A stretch of DNA of 64,000 bases from Toxotes chatareus (lineage: Eukaryota; Chordata; Actinopteri; Toxotidae), in assembly GCA_016801885.1 (NCBI GenBank), contig CM028899.1, forward strand, positions 20,636,501 to 20,700,500, in the 5' to 3' direction. Both the position numbers and the translations under genes were made by a program. This document shows, piece after piece, positions 36,520-49,272 of this stretch. How positions within the stretch are numbered: the first letter of the stretch is position 1; each line of letters begins with the position of its first letter. A model generated the notes under the pieces. That model saw only the letters and a list, made by a program, of their open reading frames with translations, was not told the DNA's origin and searched no databases.

Positions 36520-37060
36520 TTCAGACTCTCTTCTCACCCAAATGTGGAATTTACATCCCATTTGGGCTGATGCCAAATCCCTGCTACATAAAAAGGCCAG
36601 GGAATCTGGAATTTAAAGATTAGGGTTTTTATCTATCACTGCCGGTGTTTGAAAGAAAAGAAAGGATGGGGCGGGGCGTGGAGGGGAGGGGGGTTGGGGG
36701 GTGGTGTCGTTGGGGCTTTTCCTCTTCTGTGTCTTGGTGGCGGCTGAGCTGCTTTGCTTTCGCTCAGCTGTTTGAATGGGTGGCATTTAGCTGACAAGGT
36801 GGGCTCTGAGGGTGGAACTGTTTGTGCGTCGGTTCTTCTCTTTTAGTTGCCTTCCACTGCAGACGCACGAAAAACTGCACGATTCTAGCTGGTGTGTAAA
36901 GTAGTAACGAAATTCCGCAAGCTCAGCTTGTGCTTTGTCACGACATCAGGCGGGCGGAGGTCTAGCTGCAGCTGCCGGCTGCTGACTGGCACTGAGAGGA
37001 GGAGCCACACTTCACTATACTGACCTCAGTGCACTGAGCACCAGTCAAATATGAGAGAGC
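36520..37060. other. Repeat-poor, moderately CpG-rich block
   Basis: Complex sequence with several E-box words (CAGCTG at 36766 and 36966) and more CpG than the surroundings (36825-36980), plus a G-rich stretch at 36667-36705. It could be an enhancer or minor promoter. No exon is visible. Confidence 0.25.
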
Positions 37061-37283
37061 TCTGTTCCTGTTAATACAGCATTACATGGTCTGGCCGTCT
37101 GTCTGCTCCTGTCGTCCAGGACTCTCACAGGCTGATCATGCATAACCATAGATTGTTTCTGATGTTCAGATCCATTATTTTAACTTGGTCTGTTTTCCAC
37201 TGCATGATGGTTCTTATTTTTCCTTTTCATTTTATCTTGTTTATACAGGCCCTGAACATCTCAAGTCTTTTTTAACTTAATTG

Positions 37284-37288
<5 letters not shown>

Positions 37289-37343
<55 letters not shown>
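37289..37343 (+). repeat. (GT)n microsatellite, about 27 units
   Basis: The longest pure dinucleotide run in the window. It is likely to be length-polymorphic. Confidence 0.97.
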
Positions 37344-37345
<2 letters not shown>

Positions 37346-38019
37346 GCGTAATGTTCTTTGAATGTTTCAGACACCTCTGAGAGTGAAAACAAGGCTAAGG
37401 CCTCAGTATTTATGGCCGTGTGTGTTCTGAGCATGATGATCCTGACACTGTGCATATTTATATAGATGTATATAGACCTATAATATTTTACTCACTGTGT
37501 GCTTTGACTGATATTAGAGGAAAATATCATGAGCTCACCCACTCACTGCTACAGCAGAACTTGTGTCTCTATGTGATAAATGAAGACAGTAAATTATGAT
37601 AATGGTAACACTGTGCTTAGCTTGAAATGATAACATCAATGAACTAGTGCTTTTTTTTCAGTACATGTTAATACTGCTTTCATTTTTCATGCAGTCCTTC
37701 TAAGTATTATAACACATCTCCTGTCGCCAAATATATTTGGCATAATCCATAACAAAGTTCATATTGAGGCTTGTTATTTTTAGGCCGACAAAGACTAGGA
37801 GAGAGACTAAAACAGTGTAGTGGAGATATTTCTTTATTCTCAGCTGATGGAGTAAGTGTTTGTCCTCAGGTTTCTGTCAGCAGCTGGAGGTTAATATTAG
37901 TTTGTCTGCAGGCTGTTGGAGCAGTGAGTCAAATTTGACAGATAAACTTCTGTTAATCTGTGGTGAGGTCCATGATATCAGCAGCTGAGATGGCTGGTAG
38001 AGGGACAACCCATAATAAA

Positions 38020-38055
<36 letters not shown>

Positions 38056-39317
38056 CTCAGTCGGTTCGATCGTGTCTTACACCCCACTTTATGAAAGTGT
38101 GTGACAGAGCCACATACTGATGATTGTTCTTTGCTTGGTCTTACTAACAGTGGGGCTGAAAATGTTTTTCCTCTGCTGAGACTGAATGTGTACTACATGT
38201 CCTGGCAATCTTCCTATCAGATCATCTTTTTGCTTCCGTGGAAAATTTGACTCAAGGAAGACGAGTCACAGCATGTCAAAAGGCTCTGTCCTGGGAAGCA
38301 CGAACATAGTTCAAATTTAATGTTTAAATTTCAGGGAGTCAAACAGGGTCAAAAGGAAATTTTGACATCAGGGCCACCAAAGTCCATTTGAATCATCCTC
38401 TGGGAACAATGAATATCCACGGCTGAATATCCACAGCAAACAAATGAGTTACTGAGCTCTACAGTATCATGAAGGTTCTATTTCCAGCTATTTTAACACA
38501 GTGTTGTCCCCAGTGGCACTATTTTGGACTCATTTAGGTGAGAAGTACTTGAAGAATATGGTGTTCTCAGTCATTCTTCAGTACTGGTGTTCCAGCTCTT
38601 ACATCTAGGTATTGCTATATGTTCTCCCTTTCCCTCTGCTGACTCCCTTGTTCTCTCACAGTTCTTGCTCCAAAACACACAGACACCTGACCACCCTCCA
38701 GCCCCTCAGCGCTGTGTTGTGTGACTCAGAGAGGCATCGATGCCAGTGCACTGGTGACTGTGGTTGCTAGGCCGCTTTTCTCAACCTTGATTTACAGCCT
38801 CCACATTGGGACCCGTTCCCAGCCTTGATTTATGTCTGACTCTCCCTGTCTGCCTGGCTGCCTCCTGCGAGACATTGATAGGTGAGTGGATGCAGGGAAC
38901 TCAGCCCAGCAGAGAATTTGGACTGTTGATTGTTAAGGGATAAATAACGGGCTTAATGAGGGTGACTGACGTGGATTGGTCGACTGCCTGCTTTTTGAAT
39001 ACGTTAGGCAGAGAGAGAATGTGACATGACCGAAACAAACTAAAGATCAGATTCTCATAGTAAAACACTGAGGTTGAATCACACATACTGGGCAGAGTAA
39101 AGTTACACTCATCACTTTTCTCTCATTCGCTTTTTAACACTGCCGCTGTTTTCATCCATTAATTAATTCCGATCACTTCTACTTTGTCATTACTTTGGTA
39201 CCCCTTCAATTAAACTCAGCACTTCCTGCAGATGTTTAAAATTAAAGGACTACAGGAACAGGAGGCACTGTGCTGCATTCAGACCGACTGGAGCCCTGCA
39301 TGAAAAAAAATGCAGCC
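37344..39317. other. Gene-free stretch
   Basis: No exon or transposon was recognised apart from the T-run and tRNA-like words at 38022-38072, described separately. Confidence 0.4.
38022..38072 (+). repeat. 32-base poly-T joined to tRNA-like words
   Basis: Thirty-two T residues are followed directly by AGCTCAGTCGGTTCGATCG. The first half equals a tRNA D-arm (AGCTCAGTCGGT) and the second resembles a tRNA T-arm or B-box word (GGTTCGATC). It may be a severely truncated tRNA-derived retroposon in a rearranged state, or chance. Confidence 0.3.
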
Positions 39318-39505
39318 CTCTCATTCATTCGAATGCAGCCAGTCCGTCAGAGCAGAGGGGGTGCCAACACAGATGGCTCTGCTAAAACAATGCAGTGTCA
39401 TCCAGCAAGGCGCCGCACTGGCCAATCACATACGTGCTAACACACATTCCTGGCAGATTGCTATGTGACATATTTTTACAGTTTACCTTGCAACAAAATG
39501 TTGAC
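39318..39505. repeat. Unnamed dispersed repeat, copy A
   Basis: It shares an ordered series of words with 50456-50672: AGAGC then GTGCCAACAC, CAATGCA, GTCCAGCAA/ATCCAGCAA, GCAxTxGCCAATCA, a block near GACTGTGTAATG/GCTATGTGACAT, and GTTTACCT. It is a diverged member of an unidentified family. Confidence 0.4.
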
Positions 39506-40984
39506 GACAAAACATGAAGTAGATGTGTGAGTGTTACAAACCACTGTGCAGTGTTTTGGTATCTGGTCAGATCTAATCAGTCTAACAGTATTCTGAACAG
39601 TATGTTGTGTAACATACAGGCAGCCACTTCTGACTAGACGCCGCATGTTGGAACAACAATAATGTGCTCATACTCTCTCTTCTCCATTAATCATGCGACA
39701 ATAGAAAAGGTTAAAGGAGAGGTACAAGCTAATATTGCAGATATTCCACAAAACGTAACCTTGCTGCCAAGGTGGGAACTTCGCTGGGCATCTCCATGGG
39801 GGATGTTATGCTCCACCAGTCGGAGCTGCAAGCTTGTGGTGGCCTTTGGTCATTCATGATGAACTGGCTCCATTATCTCAGCTTGGCGTACTAAAGAAGC
39901 AAGCTGACTTTCTTTGGAAAAGGAAAAGCATTTCATGTCACACCAAAATGATGATGTACAACACCCCAGTCATCTCAGTCCTCTCACCAACAGTCAAGCT
40001 TGGAGGCCCTGATGTGTTTTGACTTGAACTCACTCGACTGCCTGGAAAATGTGGCTTCGTCCGAATGTATCAGTAATGATGCCATACTTGCCTGGACCAA
40101 TCAACCCCCTGCCTATGCCCATGTAAGAGAGAGAGAGAACCGTCCCGGCTTGATTTCTTGACAAGAACCCAAGCTGATACCTGCAAACCTGCCAGCTTTG
40201 GTTGGAAATCCCCCCCTTTGAAGACCCTGCTGCAGATAGATGTATTGGATGAAGAACTTTGCCCCTGTAATATCACCTCTGGGCTATGATTACGAATGGC
40301 TCCTCTTTCTGGAGGCTCCGAGGATTACTCTTAGTACAACTTCTATGCCTAACATTGGCAAGAGCACTAAGAGTTAGTGAGGAATATTTTGACTGAATGA
40401 TCTGTATATGTACTTCAGGTATTGTTACATTGTTAGTCAATAGGAATAAAAATTGAAACCCATTGGTAAACTCATCACTCACTTATCCAGCCACAGTCTT
40501 TTTTTTGTTTGCTTCAAAGAGACTGTTATCTCAGAATTTCAATTTTCATAGCACCTGTGTCTATTGTGCATTAACTAGAAAACAACCTCTTTCAGTCTGC
40601 AACTGTGTTGCCACAAAGCCAATGGTCTGCTAGTTGTATGCCGTTGTTACCCCAACAGGAGCAGATGGCTTCTGCAGCCCTCCCTGGCTGTTTCTCCAGC
40701 TGCCCATGCGTTTATATCAACATAAAACATGGCTGCTGGTAAAAAATCAGTCAGCGAGAAGATTATGGCTGTTACAGTGATGATGATGATGATGATGATG
40801 ATGAAACCAATAATAATGAAGCCTTCAGTACTGTAATAACTTGATCCCTTATCCTTTGTGAATTGTATGTGTGTGTACAGACAGGTGACAGGTAAAAACC
40901 TGAGTAACTGAGAGGAGAAATATAATGAATGCAGAGGCCTCCATGCAGGTGCACTGCACAATACAATTAAACCATTAAAGTCCA
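39506..40984. other. Gene-free stretch
   Basis: Complex sequence at 39660-40460 may be an old insertion but matches nothing I recognise. An (ATG)n run lies at 40778-40803. Confidence 0.35.
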
Positions 40985-42050
40985 ATCATGTATAAAAATG
41001 CCGAGCCAGACCAGTTGATTCTGGTTTTGTATCAAGACCGCAAGAGGCAAATATCTACATGACTTTGAAACAGGGTTCATTGTTGGGGCACTGATGGCAG
41101 GAGCTTCAGTCACAAAGACTGATCCACTGTCTGGTGTTTTAATAGGAACAGGGACTAAAATGACATCTGCATTTAGATCTGTGGGAAATACATCAGTGAA
41201 GAGGAAACGTGCGCTGTCAACCACGGAAATTCCAGTCGACAGCACATTTGATGACTGTGATGCTCGCGCATTAGTGAGATGTGTAAGGAAAAACAGAAGA
41301 GCAGCTCTTGCTCAGGTGACTGAGAACGTCAGTGCAGGGTGTGATCAGACTGTGGCAGCAATAACAGTCCATCAACAGTTACACAGAGAGGGATGTTACA
41401 GTAGGGTTGTAGTGATAAACCCCTCATTACAAAGAACGAGACACATTATAGAGTTCAGTGGTGCAGAAATCACAGACGCTGGTCTACAGAGATGTGGAAA
41501 ACAGTGATATGGTCAGATGAGTTCTTCTTTACCATGTTCTACACAACATGTGAGAACATGTGTGGCGAACACCAGGAGGATGGTACAGACCTGAACGCTT
41601 GACCCCTGCAGTGAGGGGATCCCCTGGCTCTGTTATGCTGTGGTGTGGATTTTGCTTGTCCCCTTAGAGAGAAGGGCCACTGCAAATCAACTCAAAGTTG
41701 TTGTGAATGATCACCTTCATCCTATGATGAAAAATTTCTATCCTGACGGCAGTGGTCTCTTCCAGGGTGACAATGCCCCCATCCATAAGACATGAGGGGT
41801 CACTGAATGGTTGGATGTGAATGAAAATGATGTGAAATGATGTGTTGGTTATTTAAGTGAATCTATGGCCTTCACAGTCACCAGATCTCAAGTCAGTTGA
41901 ACCCCTTTGGGTGAGTTTTTGGACCGACGTGTTAGAGTTCTCTCCACCTCCATCATCCAAATACCAGTGAGTCAATGCCAAGACACACTGAAGCTGTTCT
42001 GGAGGCACATGGTGGCCCAACACCTTACTAAGACACGCTTCCTTTAATTT
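40985..42050 (+). mobile_element. Decayed Tc1/mariner element, second family
   Basis: A transposase can be followed in broken frames. GASVTKTDPLSGV at about 41100 is the helix-turn-helix region; a basic linker follows. VIWSDEFFFTMF at about 41505 carries the first catalytic Asp, FQGDNAPIHK at about 41764 the second, and SPDLKSVEPLWV at about 41881 the third acidic region. The order and spacing match the DDE transposase of Tc1-like elements of about 340 residues. Stops and frameshifts exclude activity. The sequence differs clearly from the copies at 15.3 and 21.3 kb. Confidence 0.88.
41094..41507 (+). pseudogene. Tc1-like transposase, N-terminal half open frame
   Basis: A frame of about 137 codons spans the DNA-binding half of the transposase in the element at 40985-42050: a helix-turn-helix (GASVTKT), a basic stretch (SVKRKR), and a second helical region (RAALAQVTENV). 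The frame ends before the catalytic domain, whose motifs lie in other frames downstream. It is a pseudogene. Confidence 0.75.
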
Positions 42051-43568
42051 GTCACCCATCTGTTTGTACGTACATATGTATGTACCTTCCATGTACTGAT
42101 TTACCTTCCATACGTGTAACATTCAGAAAACCGTTAAGCCAGCAGTGACGACAGAAAGCTAAATATTATATACCTCATTAATTACTGTGCTCTCCCACTT
42201 TATCCAACACATCATGAATCATCCCTTTAAGTAATCCACTTTGAGCTCTAATCCCCCACTATCCTTGCCTCACCTTTTGGGTATTGAATTAAAAGCGAGT
42301 CATACTCTTACCTAGATTATGTGTCCACTGATGAATAAATAAGTTTGTAAAAGTGCCAGTGAGTCACCCCAAAGGATGGTGAGCTGTTTGGATTTTTTTT
42401 TCTTTTTTTCTTTGGAGGAATTTTTGAAGAGAGCTGGAGGATATAGATTTGTTATATTCATAACACAGGAAAACTGTTTTGGAACTGCCTGATACAGTAA
42501 TTGTGTGAAGTTAAATGCTGGTAAGCCTGTCACTGGAAATTGTACCTTTGAGTGTTTGATTGATTTGTTGACTGGTACCTTATTAAATATGTATGCATTT
42601 CGCATGCCTCTCTGTCTACATCTCCCTCTCTCTCTCTGTCCACACACGCACTCACATGCACTCACACACTCTAAAGCCTGATGACAGGGACGGACGCACA
42701 ATACAGGGGAAGTAAACTGCCAAGGGAAGTAGGTCAAGATAGAGAACAAAATAATGATAGAGCAGGAGGGAGGGCGAGTGAATACAGCTGATCATCAGAA
42801 GAAAGGCAGAGAGAGAATGAGCTTTGAATGATGGATTAGTCAGAAAGTCAAACACAAGAAGGAGAAAAAAAAAAACAGAAAGAAGAATCTGTTAGTCTGT
42901 TCTATCTACTCAGTCCCCAGTAGTAAGTATCTCCTCTGTCAGTCAACCTGGTTTGTTTTAACCACGACCACAATCTCTCCCTAACCTTAAATAAGTGTTA
43001 TTTGCTAAAGCTGAACCAGGCTTTAACCTTAGAGGACTTCTACCTGACCAAAAATCCATAGTATTAAATCCTTGAAATGAATTGGAAGACTGGGAATTGG
43101 TGGGTCTTGAAAAAAGTATGAATCATAAAAAAAAAAAAATCAGAACAAGTCCAGCAGATTAATCCTGTGTTGTGCAGGAGCTCTCCTACTGTTACTGCCA
43201 TAAAGATCCCTAATAAAGACCTCATACTGACATTAGCAGACCATGTGATTTATAAGTGAAGTGGACAAAAGGTCTGAGGCATTCACTCTTATGATATAAC
43301 AGTATGACAGGATGACACAGGTCAGTGTCACAAAAAAACAATGAGAGGAAACGACACACACTACTGTCTGTCACACTCTCTCTCTCTGTTTCCATCTGTC
43401 TACCTTACACGTGTGTGTGTGTGTGTGCACATACACATTTAATCCGGTCAAATCTCCTTCTGTCAAGAGTGTTCCTCTTCTGTTGGTATTTGAGTGTGGA
43501 CTTCAGTGCTATGCTAATCTCAAATGAACTAGCACACAAAGATATTGAAGCTTTAGCAAGATTATCCC

Positions 43569-43603
<35 letters not shown>

Positions 43604-44856
43604 GCACACACACACACAGATCCCAGATGACCATTTGACCAACTCTTTCCATATTGGAGTGCAGCTGACACAAGCCCTCAGTTTAAACTGAATTAATATC
43701 TAATGCATATCTGATTGACTTCCATCTGCTTGTGTTCACATTAATACCCTAACATGCCCAATTAGTCCTCGCTAGGAACATTTAATGCATCTCAAGTCAA
43801 TTACCTTTTACTTCATTTTCCAGCTACTTCATTTCTGTGCGTGGCCTAACTAAATAAAGCCACGTATATTTCAATAATCAAAGAAGGACAATGGTTTTGA
43901 TGATGAACATTGTTGGATTTTTGCTCTTTGCGCTTTTATGTGTGTTGGGGCCTTTGGAAGGAATCAGTTAACTGATCTGTCCAGTATTCAGAGATATTTG
44001 GCTGTCAAGTGTGTCATGGAACTTGAAATGATATCTTAGTTACAGATATTATTGTTTTTAGAAAGTCTGTAACTACTCTGATTCTAAAGATTAACCAAAA
44101 TAATTACTTAATAACATTTAAGGTGGGAGTATAACTTCTGCTGCGCTGCAGAGACAGTGGCCTCTGTCTCTGTAATTGGAGGATGCTGTCTGTTTGTGTA
44201 ACTTATTGTTGCTTCTGCTGAATAAAACCCTAAAGTTATTTCATTGGCATTCACTCACCTGACATTAGGATTTTGAATCGCAGCCACAAACGACAACAGA
44301 ATTCCCACACCAAACGTCACTTAAACACAGTAACCAGTGCGTTGGAAGTTACGTTGCCAGTCGAGTAAAGCAGATACCATTTACAAGTCTGTTTGGAAAC
44401 CCAGATGTTTGTTGTGTCATTGTTAGGTTTTTTTGTCTGATCACTTTTTGGCCTTTTTGACCTTCTTCCGATCTCTCTCTTCTTACTTATAATGCTCGAC
44501 GCTCCAGCTGATTATGGCTCTTCCATCATCCCCCAACATATTTGTTGCCGTCACTTTCCTTTTCCTTTTTAACATAGAAAAGATGAGGCAACAAACGATC
44601 AAATATGTTGGTTATTTAAGTTGGTTTCATCAGTTTATCACCACCTGTTAAACTTCCTGTTTGTCTATAGTCAGTTGTAGCTACAGTATATAATTGGTTA
44701 CACTTTTTACTACTGTTTATCATTGGTTAGTGCAGTTAATGTTTCTAGTTATTCTGCATATCTGTGTTCAAAGTAAACATATTTCCAATAAGTTACCCAT
44801 AAGAATGGTTTGCCTCTGTATCCCACTCTTTTAAGGTATGTTTGATTTGTTAATGT
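42051..44856. other. Gene-free stretch with microsatellites
   Basis: It contains a GT run at 43409-43428, (CA)n at 43570-43618 and CT-rich words near 42620. No supported exon was found. Confidence 0.45.
43570..43618 (+). repeat. (CA)n microsatellite with interruption
   Basis: Two CA blocks separated by a TGTG interruption. Confidence 0.95.
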
Positions 44857-45090
44857 GGGCGGCACGGTGGTGCAGTGGTTAGCATTGTTGCCTCACAGGT
44901 AGAGGGTTCCAGGTCTGAACCCCGGTCTGGGCTCTTCTGTATGGAGTTTGCATGTTCTCCCTGTGCCTGCGTGGGTTCTCTCCGGGTACTCCGGTTTCCT
45001 CCCACAATCCCAAAAACATGCACATTACATTAATTGGCTACTCTATATTGTCCGTAGGTGTGAATGTGTGGTTGTCTGTTTGTGTGTGTC
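44857..45090 (+). repeat. tRNA-derived SINE-like repeat
   Basis: It starts GGGCGGCACGGTGGTGCAGT, a very common fish interspersed-repeat head. A box-A-like word (TGGTGCAGTGG, 44868) and a box-B-like word (GGTCTGAACCC, 44912) are spaced as in a tRNA promoter. The body (GGAGTTTGCATGTTCTCC, TCCGGTTTCCTCCCAC) follows the remembered consensus to GTAGGTGTGAATGTG. The 3' tail is cut or eroded before the ATT array at 45138. The fragment at 376 belongs to the same family. The formal family name is uncertain. Confidence 0.8.
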
Positions 45091-45136
45091 GGCCTTTGTG
45101 TGAAGTAATTTAAATTTAAATGCTTGTTGTTTCATT

Positions 45137-45137
<1 letters not shown>

Positions 45138-45183
<46 letters not shown>
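45138..45183 (+). repeat. (ATT)n microsatellite
   Basis: About 15 pure units, shortly after the SINE-like repeat. The minus strand gives a poly-Asn chance frame. Confidence 0.95.
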
Positions 45184-46132
45184 TAACACCATTACTATTT
45201 GAAATACTGTATTGACACCTTGACGACTTGACACTTTACCCCTCCCACTGTTTTTTTGGTAGCTGTCTGTATTAGCTGACATGATCTTGCCATCATTTTC
45301 ATTGTTCCCGGGGTGCTCTTGTTAATGTATCCTACTGTGCACAGTTTTCAGAAACTTAGAAAATCACAACATTTGTGGAGCATTTTCTTATCCTCAGACT
45401 TTTAATCTGGAGTCACTGTCAGGTCAGGATTTGCACTTGACAACCACTTTAATCTGCAACAAGAGCTCAGAAAGCATCGGCCATATTTCCAAAAGGTTTT
45501 GCTGTGGATATTCAGTGTCTTCAGGGAATCTTGGGTTTTTGATGTTAGGGCCCCATGGTTTCGTTAAATGCTACACTTCTGCTCAACTCCCTCAGTGGCT
45601 GTAAGAATAACAAAATCATCAGTATGGTGCTTAATCTGTCCAACACTTGCACTGCACATCACTGCAGCCTCTGTGAGCTAGAACGCAGAGCGTTAAACCT
45701 GTAGGTTTGTTCTGTCAGTCCTTGGACTTTGTCAACAAAGATCAAAAGTCAATCAAAGGATGAACTTTATTTTATTTTTTATTTTGGGTTGTTGTTGCCT
45801 TTGTGAATGTCTATTTAATTTAGCAACAGCTCCTGTGAATGCTGATCAAATAAGGTAATGTGTCTGCACTGGAAGGTAACAGACTCAAATCTGTGTGTGT
45901 CTCTCTGAATTTCAGTCATTGAATGATGGTTTTAAACCAAATGTTGCTGCTGTAACTCCTAATTGCTAAAACCTTTTGAATTTTAACAGACATACACATG
46001 GCTGTGCCCACTGCCAGCCCTCTGTATGGACTATTAAGGGTTTAATCATTTGCATGAAAATCAACATGCAAGTAATATGAGTGTTTCTAATACTGCCTTT
46101 GTTTGCTTGTTTTCTGTCTCTTTCTGTTCCAG
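45184..46132. other. Putative intron upstream of microexon 1
   Basis: No other exon is seen. The last 45 bases before 46133 are pyrimidine-rich (TGTCTCTTTCTGTTCCAG), which supports the downstream exon. Confidence 0.4.
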
Positions 46133-46153
46133 AAGTCGTCAGTAATATGCCAG
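46133..46153 (+). CDS. Putative microexon 1, 21 nt
   Basis: The acceptor CTCTTTCTGTTCCAG precedes it and the donor GTGAGTTTG follows, both near consensus. The length is 21 nt. Read with two leading and one trailing base (phase 1 on both sides) it gives V-V-S-N-M-P between split codons; read in phase 0 it gives K-S-S-V-I-C-Q; the third phase has a stop. Phase-1 boundaries are typical of extracellular modular proteins. It fits with the two putative microexons downstream. The gene is not identified from this peptide. Confidence 0.5.
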
Positions 46154-47160
46154 GTGAGTTTGAATGAAAACAATGTAAAATGTAAATATATGACAACCTT
46201 AGCAATTATTTGTATAGCTGCAGATTTCCAGACAGGGAGCAATACAAACATAGTATGGGCCTGGTGAATCTGCATTGTGAGGCTACTGGTGAAACAGCAT
46301 AAAGGTAGATTCACAAGTAGTAGTGTGAAAAAAACAAAACAAGAAATAATGTGTATATTTATATAAAATGGTGAATGTAAGATACAGTACATTTGTCCTT
46401 GTATGTTATTTGCACAGTGTATGTTATTTGCACATACAATAAAAATTCTATTGCTTAATGTTTCAGTATACTGTGAAATTAAAACATAGGTCAGTATTCC
46501 AAGAGAGATGTTATTCCCTGTGCTTTACCTGGTTAAATAAATGAATACATTAACAAGAAGATGTCTTTCTTTAGCACTAAATCATGTAGAAGAGATCATT
46601 GTTAAAGCATCTTTAATGTACCTACGGTGAGTCATCAGCTAAATCTCCAGCTCCTCCTGGTGATAGTGAGTTTAAGCTCATTGTTTTTCTCACTGATCGG
46701 GTTCACTCTTACTGCTCTCATTGTGTTGTTTTTGGCCACAGCAGGCAGCTGTTTTTAGCAACACAGCTGTACAAATTAACACCAGATAGTTAGCGATTAG
46801 CTGTAAAAACATGTAGGAACATTAGCTGCTAAAGAGCCAGAGCCATCAGGAAGGTAGAGACCAAACAAGAGCTAAAAGAGAGTGAACATTGGACTTATAA
46901 TGGATTTATAATCTCCAGGTTAAATGTGCTTGAGCAGGGGGTTACTAACATGCTGATATATCTTATGAGGAAGCTTCCTGTTCATTCACAGGAAGCTTTG
47001 TGACACCTGTCAGTGTGCTCTGATGTCATGTTTTCTCACCTGGGGAAAACATGTATCATCACAATACAAAAGAGTATTGGAACTAAGTGTTCTCTGTTCT
47101 GAAGTATGCGCTTCCAATCTTTCTCTTCCCTCTCTTTTATGCCTTTCTTATCCTCTCAAG

Positions 47161-47187
47161 GCCTTGCACATATGATGGCAGAACAAG
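47161..47187 (+). CDS. Putative microexon 2, 27 nt
   Basis: It is preceded by an exceptional pyrimidine tract of about 45 bases ending CTTATCCTCTCAAG and followed by GTATGCCTC. The length is 27 nt. Phase 0 meets a stop. In the phase-1 reading it gives L-A-H-M-M-A-E-Q between split codons, and the joining codon after microexon 1 would be GGC. It lies 1.0 kb after microexon 1. Such strong upstream tracts are usual for neuronal microexons, where they bind splicing regulators. Confidence 0.45.
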
Positions 47188-48427
47188 GTATGCCTCTCTT
47201 TACCTCTTCTCAATCATATCTTTTTTGTTTGTTTGGGATTCTGGTGTGGAGCAGCATGTTTTGGTGTTGTTGTGTAATATAGACAAAAGTGCATGGTTCT
47301 ATATACACTGTGATAGTGTGATTGTATTATTCTGCTGTACGGCCCTGCAAAGGTAAAGTGCAGTAACTGCTTGATGAACTTTTTTTTTTTGCAATTAAAA
47401 AATATACATTTTTATTAATATACATTTATTTACATTAGCTCCTGACTCAAGTGAAACACATGATTTAGTATGATGACTGCCATGCTCATTTCAAAATCAA
47501 CCTGTTTGTTGTAATTCAGAGTCAGAAACCAGGTAATCTGGTACAATAGTTAAGGAATTGGCAAATAAGGCAAAAACAAGAGCATCAGTTGTTTCATTTA
47601 AATAGACAATCTGTTTATTATCAAATGACAAAGCTGTCAACAGATGTGTGTTAAATATTCTGACAGTAAAACAAGACAAAAAAAGACTGAAAACAAAAGA
47701 AATAAATACAACAAAACATTTCTCAAACCTTAAATATGTAAATCAAATCTTCATTTATACCTAAAGCTAAGCAAGTTGTTTTTGTGCCTAAACCTAACCA
47801 AACCTTTAATATAGAAAATAAAAATTGAAACTGTTCGGTACCGTTTCATTTGGAGAACTTATGATAAAAAGAACTGCCAACAAACTGCTACAAAACCTCT
47901 CTCACTGGCAGTTACAGCTAAACAAAATTCAATATTAACACAAATACAGTTAATTCAGCTGATTTGCATGTTTTAAATGGTAGACTGATAAAAGATTGTT
48001 CAAAAGCAGAATGTTGGTCTGCACCAATATTTTCAGTCAAATTATCTTCCAAAAAAGGCAAATCTATGTGTTAAATAGTTAACCAGAGCAGCCAGGAACT
48101 TTAAACTGTCTATTTTATTTATTTATTTATTCATTTTTTAAAAACTGCTCTTTACCTTTGTATGGCAGTGCTGTTGTGACATCCAGTGGCTCTTTTATAC
48201 CTGATATGGTTGCATGATTTAAGTGTTTTGTGATGTACAACTGCATCACACTACTGTACATACATGCATCATTGCTACTGTACATTGATTCATCCTCATG
48301 ACATGTATTCATATATACATTGATATGTTTGAATTGGAACTCACTTTTCCTCTCCTTCCTCCTCCCTGTCTGGACTCTCTTGGCTGTGGATCCTGTCTTC
48401 TGTCTCCGCCTCCTCCTGCTCCTCTAG

Positions 48428-48439
48428 CTAAAAGCAAAG
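48428..48439 (+). CDS. Putative microexon 3, 12 nt
   Basis: CTCCTGCTCCTCTAG precedes it and GTACAGC follows. The 12 bases CTAAAAGCAAAG read A-K-S-K in the phase shared by all three candidates, the Ala codon being completed by the G that ends the previous exon. It lies 1.2 kb after microexon 2. A short Lys/Ser-rich insert next to the signal peptide is known to me from CADM2 isoforms, which is the basis for that tentative idea. The match is far too short to name the gene. Confidence 0.45.
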
Positions 48440-49272
48440 GTACAGCTTTTTCGAAATCTTTCCTTTTCCGTCTCTATGAAAAGCGACGCTTGCTCTGTGA
48501 GTGTTTGAGAGTACTGCAGTGTAATGTGTTTGATGCTCTAATGTGTTTACTTGTCTGTGTTCAGTGTCTCTTCTGTAATGGTTTCTCACCAAGAGTGCTT
48601 GGATTAAGCAAGTAATTAAGTTAACCTTATTTGAAGGAGGAGGGGAAGAAAGAATGTGTTGCTTTGTGTTTTCTTACTGTGTGTGCTTTCTGTAATTTGT
48701 TAGAAGACTGTTTGCAGGGACGTTGTGAGACAATTTTATGATGCAAAGTGAACAACAGTCAGTGTGGATCAGTTTTCACAAGCACTCTCCAAGCTCTTTT
48801 TCACTGAAGTACAATTCATTCTCACGATTGGTTGATGGAACGTGGCCACCACACAGGGTTTCTTCTGGAAAAAGAACTAACAAGCATTGTCTTAAACTCT
48901 ATAATCCATTAACTAAAGCTGTGTTCACACCTAACCTGTTTGTTGTGGTGTCAAAAATCTTGAATTTAATTTGGTTCATCTATGCTTTGTCTCCTAGAAA
49001 ATACTTGTGAAATATGGCAACGGCAAACACATTTTGAGGGAAATGTTGTTGTAGTCAGGCTGGGTTTTCTATTAGTATATTATATTATATTATATTATAT
49101 TAGTTTAGTATATACATAGTATATTAGTATAATGAGGATATGTTCAATCAATTCAAATTAATATCCTAAGTTTATAGAACTTGTTTTCTCAAGTTAACTC
49201 AGTTAGTTTTACATTTTCAAAACACATTTTAAGGCAGCAGGGGAACTTAATGTTTCTAAGCTGAATGAACGT
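48440..49272. other. Putative intron after microexon 3
   Basis: It holds a (TATAT)n run at 49074-49101 and nothing else recognisable. Confidence 0.4.

Noticed and set aside
40775..40985. Ser- or Ile-rich minus-strand frames
   Set aside because: They are translations of the ATG repeat at 40778-40803.
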